Of a DNA stretch of 64,000 bases, positions 1 through 10,363 are shown piece by piece. The stretch comes from Neelides folsomi (Eukaryota; Arthropoda; Collembola; Neelipleona; Neelidae): NCBI GenBank assembly GCA_034687125.1, contig JAQGBZ010000022.1, positions 310,001 to 374,000 on the forward strand. The letters run 5' to 3'. Both the position numbers and the translations under genes were made by a program. Below the pieces are notes generated by a model. That model ran no database searches, was not told the origin of the DNA, and was given only the letters and a program-made list of their open reading frames with translations. The first letter of the stretch is position 1; each line of letters starts with the position of its first letter.

Positions 1-3000
1 TCCGAAATCGTGGGTTGTTCTGAATCTATGCCCTGTTTTTAATGGAGCTCCATTCACAAACCAATCAACGGTCAAGTTGGCATCATTTACTGGAGTGAGT
101 CGGCACTCAAAATGAGCATGGTCGGATTCTTTTAAGTTTTCAAGACTAATTTACAAATCAAATATATTAATTAAAATTCAATTGCTAAAAAAGGCAAGTA
201 ATATAAATTAATTAAGACCTGATGAGTGGAGTTAAAAAGACCGGCTTCTCAGGGATTAATTCAATTTCAGTAAGATTCCTTTGTCTTCCATGTTCCAATG
301 CTCTGAGCTTCTTCATCTTTTCAACGTCGAGCTCATCAAGATTTGCGACTGATTGAACGTTTACTGAGCAAGTGGTTACAGCTTCTCCGTAATCATTTTT
401 AGCCTTGCATGTATAAGTTCCTGAGTTTTCTGGGTAGGAATAGGCGAGATCAAGGGCGACAAAGCCGAAATCATGTGTAGTTTTCAATTTATTTGCTAAA
501 AAATATTAAAATAAATTCATAGCCAATTTAGTATTGATTAGAAGTGAAAGTTTTAGTGAAAGTAACTTACAATGAGGAATTGGAACCCCATCCTTGGACC
601 ATTCAACCTTCATTGTTGCGTCATTCAAAGGAGTAAGGGACCCTTCCAAATGAATAGGCGATCCCTCCAAGACATTGATGTTTCTCAATGGACGTGTAAA
701 GTTCGGTTTCTCACCAGCTTCCACAATCTCCTGCTTCACTGATGGCTTCTTATTTTCAAGAGACCGAAGTTTGGGGAGAGAGTCGGTGTAGCTCTGTGTG
801 TTGATACCTTTCTTTCCTATTGGAGATAAATAAATTAGCTTAATCTTCAATATATAAAAAAAATTTTTAATTTAATTCTAAATTTTTAAATTCTTACCGG
901 CAACGTTGAAGCGTACACGGCTTTCTGCCACACCTTGTCGGTTACTAGCTCTACAAACAAGTTCTCCAGAATCCTCGGGCACCAAATTCAAGATATCGAG
1001 GGCAATGAAACCGAAATCTTGAAGAGGACGGAATCTGTGGCCTGAATTATAAAGAAATTGACTTTAAGAAATTTTATTTTAATTTTTTACTAGATAAAAT
1101 AAATATATGTAAATTGAAGATTACCTACCTGCCATAAGAGCTTTTCCATTAAGGAACCATTCTAGTTTTACATCATCGTTTCCATTGTCAAGTCTTCCTT
1201 CAAAATGGGCATGAGAATTTTCCTCGTAGTTATCTTTCCCTTTAAGGTCAATAACGAATCTCGGGGCGGTTTTTGTGATATTTTCTTCCTCTCTTCTGTC
1301 AAATCTTGAAGAATCCTCAAGGTATCGGAGCTTCTCAAGTGTATCAACATTCTCGTCGTAGACGACTCCTTTAGAAATAACTTGAAGTTTAGCGGAGGTG
1401 ACGGCTTGTCCAAGTTCATTCATTGCTTTGCAAGTGTAGATTCCACTGTCTTGCCATGTGCACCATTTAAGATCGAGGCTCACGAATCCAAAATCGTTCA
1501 TTGTTGTCAAACGATTTGAAGCTTGGAGCGGGAGTCCATCTTTGAACCATTCAAGCTTGAGGCTCGAATCTCCAACTGGGATCAAACGTGCTTCGAAGTG
1601 AACAGAGTTCTGCTCGTTTCTCACAGTGTCTCGAATTGGTTGAGTGAACATTGGTGCTGAATAAATCATTTCTTGATCTGTTGGTTTAGATCTATGTCGA
1701 TTTTCAAGTGAGTGAATTTGAACAAGGCTTGATTCATTCGTTGTTGAAGTGTCAATATTGGGGGTTGAAGATCGGACAATGAATTTGGCTGAAGTGAGAG
1801 CTTCTCCAACCTTGTTATAAGCTCGGCAAACATAAACTCCTGTGTCTTCAGGGCGAGCTTGAAGAATATCCAAGCTCACATATCCAAAACTAACACCTTG
1901 ATTAAATCTGGAACCTATTAATTAAAACAGTTATTTAGTATTTTTCTATTAATAAAGTTTAAGAAATATTTTTGTAATTACCAGCACTGACTAGTTGTCC
2001 ATCTTTGTACCATTCAACCACCATAGTTTCATCTGATACTGGGATGAGTCGTGCATTAAGATGAGCCCTCTGACTCTCAACAATTCCCGTATCTCTCAGG
2101 ACTTTTGTGAACATCGGAGCTTGATCAGTATCTTCCTTAGAGGCTCCTTTTCCCACAACGATTTTGGCTTCTACTTGGTCAACTCCGAACCCATTTGTTG
2201 CCACACAGGTGTAAACTCCTGTATCTTCCTTAATGAGGTCCAAAATGTCAAGACTGACATAGCCAAAGTCGTGTATTGGCTTAAATCTTGAGCCGCTCTG
2301 GAGAGGCAATCCGTCTTTAAACCAATTGACCTGAAGATTAGCGTCATTGGCAGGTTCCAATTTGCATTCCAAATGTGCAGCAGCTTTATCTGGTCGCTGA
2401 ATTGATTTTGGAGTTGTTTTGAATTGAGGTCTTTGAGGATGAGTTTGCATTTGTGCACTACCCTGGTTAGTTGCTCCCATTTGAAAATCATGTGGACCTA
2501 TTAAATATTTATTTAAATTAAAGCGAATGTTATAAATTGTTCATTAATTACAAGAAAGTACTTTATAAAATATTGAAAAATATAAAATGAACGAATAAGA
2601 TTCATTTTATAATATCTGTAATTACCTAAAACTTGAAGTTGACATGAAGTCACGGCTTCACCAACCCTGTTCTTTGCTTTGCATGTATACACTCCGCTAT
2701 CGGATGTATAGACAGACAGGACATCGAGGGCAACGTAGTCAAATTCATATGCTGGACGGAACCTGTGACCAACGGGGATTTTCACCCCATCTTTGTACCA
2801 TTCAATATTCATTGAGCTGTCTCCAATGGGTTTCAAACGACATTCAAGATGGACATTGCTCAGTTCAACACTGCTTTGATTCTTCAATGGTTTTACAAAC
2901 ACTGGCATTTGTCTTTCTTCCTCTTCTACAATTTCTGATCTTGAAAAACGAGAAGAGTCTTCCAAATAGTTCAATTTTTCCAAAGCTGTTTCGTTCATTG

Positions 3001-5673
3001 TAGTTGAGTCAATGCGGCTTGTTCCGTATACTTCAACTCGGCTTGAGCAGTCGTCGGCTCCAACTTTGTTGACAGCCCTCACCGTGTAAATTCCGGTGTC
3101 GTGTTGATTGACGGAGATAACATCAAGGGCGACGTAGCCAAAATCATAGTATGTTTTAAATCTTGAACCTAATTCGAGTTCCAATTATTTTTAGTAAAAA
3201 TTCGAATCCGCAAATAGATTTATAGGCAAATAAATAAAATTACCAATTGTCAGTTGCTTCCCATCTTTGTACCATTCAACCCGCATTGAAGGATCTCCCA
3301 TTGGCTCGAGTCTTGCTTCCAAATGAAGGGACTTCTGTTCAGTGAGCTGAACGGCCTCGTTAATCCGCTTCACAAACTTTGGCTGGCTATACTGCATTTC
3401 AGGTTCTGTCTTCACTTGTGACATTTGTTGCTTCTCTACAATCCTGTGCATTTGAGTCGAATCGACCATCTCGTGTGCTATTAAATCAAACATGTCCTTC
3501 GTAATTAAATAATCAACAGTACAGAATAAAGTCTGTTTAATCTTATCATGGTGTTTTATAGGTTTTTACATTAGTAGTACACTAATTGCATTCTCATACC
3601 TTCGACAAGCATCTGAGCTTCGTTAAAGCATTCTCCGGCCGAGTTCCTGGCTTTTACCACGTAAACTCCCGAATCGGCCCTTCGAACTTTAGTTATGTCT
3701 AGGGCGACATAACCAAAATCATGACTCATCTGAATTCGATTAGCGTCTTGTAAAGGTTGTCCATTCAACGTCCATGACAATTGCATTGAAGCGTCTGATT
3801 GAGGTTCAAGTCGAGTTTCAAAATGAGCATTTTGCCCTTCCAATAATCTCTTTGTTCCCTTAAGAGGTCCCAAAAATCGTGGTTTGACAGATTCAATTTT
3901 TTCTTCTGTTGTTCTCTTCCAACGGCTAAAACACATTTTATGAAAAAATTAACCACAATTTTAATAAAATGTTACATTTATTACTTATTGTTAGTACGTA
4001 ATCATAATGTACATACCTGTATGTACATATATTACATTTTGATAGTGTAGTTATAAATTGATATAATGATAATTTACCTAGAGTCTTCCAAATATTGAAG
4101 TTTCTCAAGAGCATTTTCATGAACAGTTTCATTTATCACATCTTTGACCGAAGTGACAACCATCCTGGCACTCGTTTCATCACGACCAGCCCTATTTCTG
4201 GCAACACACGTATAAACGCCCGAATCTGACTTGATCACTTGCTTCAAGGTGAGGGCAACGTAGCCAAAGTTGAAAAATTGTGTCGTCCGAGAACCTATGA
4301 GAAATTATTAAAATGAGTTCTTTTGGCTCATATTATAAAATATTTGATTTAAATCCGTCTTGTAATGAACTTCACCTGCTTCCAGAATTTTTCCATCTTT
4401 CCACCACTCGACGATTAATTCAGAATCGCCTACTGGTTCGAGTCTCGCTTCAAAATGAGCAAATTGCCCTTCCTTAATGATTTGTTCCTTGATTTGAGTT
4501 TGGAACTTTGGAGCTGGGAACGAAAGCTCGGGCTCGGGTTCCCGCATTTTCTGGGGTTGTGGCACCTTGAATTCTTGTTCCTTGTAGTTTTGTCTCGAAA
4601 CTTCAACTTTAATTTGAGATTGTGAAATCGCTTCCCCATATTGGTTCACAGCTCGTGCAGTATAAACACCTGTATCCTCAACACGCAGATGGATAATATT
4701 GAGTGAGATGTATCCAAAATTGTGGATCGTGCTAATACGAGTTCCTGTAAAAGATTTTCATTCAGTGCCATTTAATTAAGAATTATAATAAATTATTTAA
4801 CAATGAATTGAAAATACAGGTAACATATGTAGAATAGATTTTTAAAATAAAATGGTAAATATGGACTCGTAATAACACTGTAAGTATCAGTATTTATATA
4901 TGTAATTACCAAGAGCAATTGGTTTTCCGTCTTTGTACCATTCGACTTTCAATTGTGGATCTCCGACAGGCACAAGTTGCCCTTCAAAGTGAACATTTTG
5001 TCCCTCATGTAATTGACTAGCATTGGGTTGAATTTCCCGAGTAAACCGCGGCTTCTCTTTCGGTGTATCATCAATTGATTCAAGTCTCTGGATCTTTGAT
5101 GGGATCTCAGGGATTGGCTGCCTTTGAGGTTGTGCCGGTCGCACTAAATGAAAAAATACATTTTTTTAATTGGGCTATTTTTAATAAATAAGACTATTTT
5201 ACCAAGGACGTTAAGACTAGCAGATGACTCAGCCGTTCCTCTATCGCTCCGAACGACACAAGTGTAGACTCCTTTGTCTTCTGCCAACAAACTCAGGATA
5301 TCGAGAGCAATGAATCCAAAACGCCACGTTGAATTAAGTCTTAAAAAGAAAAAATGTATATTAGATATCTCTGCCAAAATTGTCAAACTAATTAACTTTG
5401 ATTGATTTGGAGAGTGGTAAAATATGAAATGTGACAAACCGTGAGCTTGCTTCGACAAGCCGTCCGTTTCTATACCAATCAATTTTGAGACTTGGATCGC
5501 CCACTGGGTGAATCTTTGCTTCAAAATGTGCTTTTTGACCTTCATAGGCCGTGACATCACGGAGCGGGGTGAGAAACACGGGTGGTTCATACTGTTGCTC
5601 CTGTTCAATTCTCTGGTGACGAACTTGTCTTTCGATATGTCGTAAATAAATGACTTCCGGGCTTGGTGGCTTC
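1..5673 (-). other. sls: sls exons 8-21: kettin-type Ig-plus-linker repeats (about Ig5-Ig16)
   Basis: Twelve successive Ig domains are each followed by a charged linker, several containing a LEKL.YLEDSSRF-like motif. Most introns fall in phase 1 directly after the Gly that follows the conserved WYKDG tract (for example at 4910, 4376, 3244, 1982 and 1129), so the intron cuts each Ig domain at the same structural point. Exons 10, 11 and 14-19 are symmetric (phase 1-1, lengths divisible by three), so any of them could be skipped in frame. Several domains lack the F-strand Cys: VYVVKARNSAG, IYTVRAVNKVG and VYTARAVNQYG. Exon 21 is cut by the window edge after THDFG. Confidence 0.9.
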
Positions 5674-8600
5674 CTACAAAAAATAAATATTTAGCTCCTT
5701 ATCTCTTTAAAAAATATTAAGTCGATTATTTACTCAGGCTCGATGACTTTTGTTGGTTTAGGAAGAATGAGCCTCCATGGCTCTCCTCCTTTCTCTTCCA
5801 CAGGTCTCTCAACAATAAGACGAGCTCGGGTGGCAGTTGACCCAGCGGAATTTACCGCTGTGCACTGATACCAACCACCGTCTCGTACATCTGCATTTTG
5901 AATTTCAAGTCTCGTGCAGGCATTATCAGTTGTAACGCCTTTGTTGATAGAAATTCCGTCCTGTGGATCAGAAAAAATGAAATTGAGCTTTCGGAATTTA
6001 GCCTACTTAATTACCTCTATACTTAAGGTGTCTACTTATGAAGAAAAAGGATTAAAAATAGTTATAGAAGATTATAGATTGCAAATTCACTTGGAATTCG
6101 GAGTGAACTGTGGCTTTTTACTAACGATAAGCGATAAATTCTCGTAGGTTTTCCGTACCTTTTGCCAAGTGAGCGTGGGAACAGGTTCGCCTACTGCTCG
6201 AGCATATAAGATTACGCTTTCTCCTTCTCGAACTGTTTGACTCCCAAATCTTTCAACGAATTTCGGAGCCACGACATTCTCCTTCTCAATGACACGAATT
6301 TCTCGTTCAAACTTTGCTTCCCCGCACTCATTTCGTGCCACGCATCGGAGTTGCCCATCGTCTTGCAATGTTGCCTTCATTAGCAAAGAATGAAGATTCC
6401 GGTCGTTAACGAGGATCTTATGTGTCTCGTCGTTGAAAATCTGCCTGTCGTTGATGTACCAATTGACAGTAGGAGCGGGACGACCAATGACTCTCGTTTC
6501 AACCCTGATTTGCTTCTCTTCCTGGGTCGTAATCGAGTTTGGTATTTGAGTAAATTGGGGTTGTTGCATTGGTTGCTGAACTCCCATCATGTTGATTGCC
6601 GCTGGAGCGCCCATTTGTGGGGACGCTTCTTCCACGTGGAGATACGGCGAAGTGACAACGCAACCATCGTCATTCTCAATCACACATGTGTAATGGCCAG
6701 AATCAATTGATTTGATTTTCTTCATTGACATCTTAATGCTTCGTTCAGTAGTTTCAACGTTTCCGCCAGAAAATACTTTTCCGTCTTTGAACCAAGTGAT
6801 CTATAAAATAGGGCCAATTGAAATATTAATAAAATTATTTATTCTATATTATATTATAATTGAAATTACATATTAGTAACATCTGTACAGGGTGGGCTAT
6901 AAGTTCCTTTCTTTTTTAAATAAACAATTGCATAAAAAAGAAAGCAACTTCTTGCCAACCCTGTAGATAGATATTAGACTTTTTATATTGGAAACCTAAT
7001 TGATTACTTTTAATCTACTAAATTATTGTCTGTATACTAAATGTGAATATTAATGAAGATTGCCTATTACTATTGTAATACATATATACAAATAATAGGT
7101 ATATCAATTAGTTAGTCGTTAAAAATTTACGACTGAAGGAGGGCGTGAATATATTGAAATGAAAATGAATAATAGAAATATTTTTGAATTCACAGAAATA
7201 GGGCACGTTTCAAAGCAATGGATTTTGGCAGCAGTGATAGGAAAGTATTTATGAGGAATTACAGGCTTGATTGGAAAAATAAACGAACCTTGTTAGTTGG
7301 GCCGCCTTTGTTGACAATTTCCCAAACGAGGTCACTTCCTTCGTCCAACTTTTTGTTCCTTGGTTTATCAATAAGACAAGGTGGTCCGCGTTCTCGAGTT
7401 CGCTGGAACGTCGTCGACGTCGTCGTCATTGTTTTTCTAAATTCGTATTCATTGAGCATTCTGTATTCGAAAGTGTCCACTTTAAATTGTTCCTGATGCA
7501 TCTGCTGCTGCATTTGAATTTGATGTTGTTGCTGTTGCTGGTGCATTTGAACTTGCTGCTGCTGTTGGTATTGCTGCTGCACATGCATTTGTTGCTGCTG
7601 TTGCTGTTGAACGTACATTTGTTGCATGTACTGTTGCTGAGTGTACATTTGAGTGTATTGCAATTGTTGTTGCTGTTGAAGCTGTTGTTGATACAATTGC
7701 TGTTGCTGTTGTTGTTGAAGCTGCTGTTGTTGTTGCTGCTGTTGCTGTCTCTTTAGGTCTTGGATGAGGGCTCCTTTAAGATAGGGAAAAGTGGTTGGTG
7801 AGTAAATGTCAGAAATGTCAAAAGGGTGGAGAGAGATAGGAAAGAACCTTCCGGCTGGATGAAGACGGTGCAAATGGCTTCTCCCAAGTTATTCCTTCCA
7901 ATGCAAGTATATTCGCCTTCGTCGCCAGGGCCGATGTTATTAATTTGGAGCATGACTTGACCCGTTTCTCCGTCGTAGCGCATTTGATACTTGTTCGAAG
8001 CTGTCCGATTAATCATTGATTATTTTTAGCTGTGTAATTTGCTTACCTAATCCTTCGTAAATCATGAGAACTCTCGGGTATTTTTTTACTCCTCTCATGG
8101 TCTATGACTAACCATGCATAAGACACTCGTACAGATAAATATACATCTCTCCATATAATCTAGCCTCATTATTTACAGTGGAGAAAGCTAGTTAGGAGAG
8201 GGAAGAAGTGACATTTCCCCTGACGAGCTCTCAGCCTCCGTTCATACATTCATACTAAATGAGTAAGAGATGATGAGTGTGGGAAGGTGACTTACATGGA
8301 AGGACTTGCCCTTTTCGAACCCATTGAACGTTCGGCTTCGGATTCCCGCGGATCCGCCCTTGGAACAAAGCATTTCCTCCTTGTGCAAAACGCGCATTTT
8401 TGAAGATCTCTTCAAAGATCGGAGGTTGTCTGAATTATAAAAAGAGATCAAGTATGAGTCATGTTTAAGGAGAGTTGATTGGGTTGTTGAGGGAGAGTGA
8501 CTTCGGATTTGCATAGCCGGGTGGCAGTCGGATATATGTAGGAAAAGGAAGAGATTGCAAGAAAGTAAGAGATATCTATTCAGCTATTAATAGATAGACT

Positions 8601-10363
8601 CAAGCTATAAATGGTAACGGCTCCCATAGGCCTATTCACTCACCACCCGAAATCCTCAATGACAACACCAATTTTATGAGATGTTAATATACTCACCCGC
8701 TAGCGGCTCCGAGTGGCTGCTGTTGAACGCTCTTCTGAACTGCTCCAAATAAATAAAAACCATGAATTTGTTTTCAAGTTAAGTAAATATTTATAATTTA
8801 GATAGGTTCCTCTTTGAGATATAAATTCTTCAATCGTCGTTAAGAATTACGACTGAAGGTTATTTAAAATTATCCTACAAGTTTTCACCTTACCATTCGA
8901 ACTAAAATAATAAATGTAAATAAAACGAATTTATGCTAAGATGAATGAAATATTAAGTCCTTAATTCAATTGCTTCACATAATTATAATTAAAGAAAATA
9001 ATTAATCGTACGGTTTTTTTTTTAAAAAAATGTTTGGAATCAAAATAAGCCCTTTTTATGAAAATGTAAATCTAACTAATATATTTTTTTTATTAAAATG
9101 TGAAACACGAAATATAAAGGTATTTATTTTTAATATGTAGGTACGAGTACGTATATTGCCATTTATTAAAAATAGATTTCGGAAAAATGTTTTGAATAAA
9201 TAACATGTGTAATACAGTTTGTATAAAATTATAACTAAATTAATTATTTAACATTAAGAGTTTGATTTACATAATTGTTATTTTTGTTTTAAGTAATATT
9301 TATTAAAAATACAGACTGGATATTAAATTTTTTTATAAGTTTAATTGATCTCAATCGCTATCAAACAGATTAACATCTTGTTTTATAGTCGGTAATGTAA
9401 TTGTATTTTATTTTATTGTATTGTATTTTCTGAATATTTTGTTCCACAGTAGGCTTTCAACAAGTGGTTTTCGAATATTTCCTTATTCGCTTCCGCCGTG
9501 GGATGTGGAGCAGGTTATTTTAAAACTTCCTATTTATCTTTGCGTCACATATTTAACGCATCCTATTCTAATTACAATCCTACACTTTATACTAGTATGG
9601 TAAACCTAGTGCTATCTCTATATAGAGAGTATATATATATATACTTCTTTTGACATTCTACAAATATACAAAATATAGCATAACACACCTACTCTAACAT
9701 TAAGTATTATGTATTACTTGTTGTAAATAATTAAATGAAGTGATTATATAACGAAGGAATGCAGTATCTTCACAAATATCTGTACATAGTAAGGGTTATA
9801 TATATATACTTGTTTAGAGTTTGGCCATCGTGAATTCTTGATATTCTAAATTAAGTATTTTTGAAGAGATCCTCTGCCAAGTTTTGATCGAAGGTAGAAC
9901 ATAAACAAAACATTGATATAAATTAAATAGATCGAGATCGGGACTCACAGTCCTAACTACTACTAAACTAATATATTCTGAATTATGATTGTAATTATCC
10001 GACATTATCCTTTTCGCAAATATAGTAAGATACGTATTTCTTAATCAACACAAAATTTATGTTCAAATTAAATGAAATTGGCAATGCCATATGCATAAAT
10101 AATTTTAATTTCCCATTTAGCTTATTCTATATAGTACACTTAATTCAATTACATTTGAACACGCAAATTTCTCATCATTTCGTATTATGTGGTGAAGAGC
10201 TCTTACATTAAGAGCTGATTGAATAGGTAAGTATTCAATTTTAAATAACGGAATAGAGAATTTGAAAGATCCCCCATGACCAACCTGTTTGCTGCTGAGT
10301 GACTCTCTGCTGAGTCTGTTGATAGAGTTGCTGTTGCCTCTGGACATTCGTTCGTTGCTCCAT
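1..10363 (-). CDS. sls: Sallimus/kettin (titin-like Z-disc/I-band protein), N-terminal part, 21 exons, continues past left edge
   Basis: This encodes the N-terminal 2058 residues of a giant sarcomeric Ig protein that in arthropods anchors actin at the Z-disc and gives muscle its stiffness. I see about 16 Ig domains. From the fifth on they follow the kettin pattern of about 35-residue linkers, a strand pair like HFEARLEPVGD, then EWYKDG, then FGYVALDI and GVYTC. Exons on the minus strand: 10363-10285, 8742-8697, 8429-8296, 8000-7848, 7773-7289, 6800-6159, 5960-5734, 5673-5440, 5339-5203, 5143-4910, 4744-4376, 4294-4078, 3925-3600, 3477-3244, 3168-2626, 2497-1982, 1914-1129, 1041-898, 816-571, 495-219 and 145-1. 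All have GT-AG ends and all phases join without a stop. The start ATG at 10363 opens a Gln-rich leader beginning MEQRTNVQRQQQ. The gene is cut by the window inside the sixteenth Ig domain. Projectin or stretchin are less likely, because no Fn3 or kinase domain appears and the linker spacing is kettin-like. Confidence 0.93.
5734..6800 (-). other. sls: sls exons 6-7: Ig domains 2-4
   Basis: Exon 6 (6800-6159, 642 nt, phase 0-0) finishes Ig2 (ITWFKDGKVF, then GHYTCVIENDDG), encodes all of Ig3 (from PQFTQIPNSITTQEE to LRCVARNECGEA) and starts Ig4 (APKFVERFGSQTVREGE). Exon 7 (5960-5734) ends Ig4 with GGWYQCTAVNSAG and leads into a linker. These domains are spaced more tightly than the later ones. 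Ig3 and Ig4 look like ordinary I-set domains, not the kettin repeat type. Confidence 0.88.
6888..6963. mobile_element. 76-bp MITE-like fold-back element, TA-flanked
   Basis: The two ends form an inverted repeat of about 34 bp. One arm starts CAGGGTGGGC, and the other, read on the opposite strand, starts CAGGGTTGGC; both run on to CTTTCTTTTTT. The central loop is under 16 bp. The element is bracketed by TA on both sides (6886-6887 and 6964-6965), as for Tc1/mariner-type insertions. It lies in intron 5 of sls. No transposase frame is present. Confidence 0.7.
7494..7752 (-). repeat. sls: Poly-Gln-rich insert in Sallimus exon 5 (CAG/CAA repeat)
   Basis: Exon 5 (7773-7289) encodes a segment of about 90 residues made mostly of Gln runs broken by Leu, Tyr, Met, His and Val. 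It lies between Ig1 and Ig2, at roughly residues 147-235. Codons mix CAG and CAA, so it is an interrupted repeat that is less slippage-prone than a pure CAG run. The rest of the exon returns to complex sequence (DTFEYRMLNEYEFRKT, then PPCLIDKP), where Ig2 begins. On the plus strand the same DNA reads as a poly-Leu frame, which is a shadow. Confidence 0.9.
7848..8429 (-). other. sls: sls exons 3-4: first Ig domain
   Basis: Exon 3 (8429-8296) starts with QPPIFEEIF and carries the first half of an I-set Ig domain, with WVRKGQVLP at its C/C' strands. Exon 4 (8000-7848) completes it with DEGEYTCIGRNNLGEA, which holds the F-strand Cys. Domain 1 lacks the long kettin linker and resembles an ordinary I-set fold. 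The exon phases are 2-1 and 1-1. Confidence 0.85.
8697..10363 (-). other. sls: sls coding exons 1-2: Gln-rich leader, with a 1.54-kb first coding intron
   Basis: Exon 1 (10363-10285) encodes 26 residues, mostly Gln, and ends in phase 1 at a CAG|GTTGGT donor. Exon 2 (8742-8697) adds about 15 residues ending in PLGAAS. Its acceptor is a GAGCAG tandem (NAGNAG type), so splicing could use 8742 or 8739 and add or drop one residue in frame. The intron between them (8743-10284) is AT-rich, and I see no coding potential in it. It holds a MEF2-like TTAAAAATAG at 9166-9175, which such AT-rich DNA can produce by chance. Confidence 0.75.

Noticed and set aside
7487-7756. Plus-strand poly-Leu open frame
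   Set aside because: It is the antisense shadow of the CAG/CAA poly-Gln repeat in sls exon 5, which is fixed by clean splice sites and flanking Ig sequence.
8020-8029. MEF2-like TTATTTTTAG near sls exon 4
   Set aside because: Such A/T decamers are expected by chance in these introns, and it lies beside a splice acceptor.
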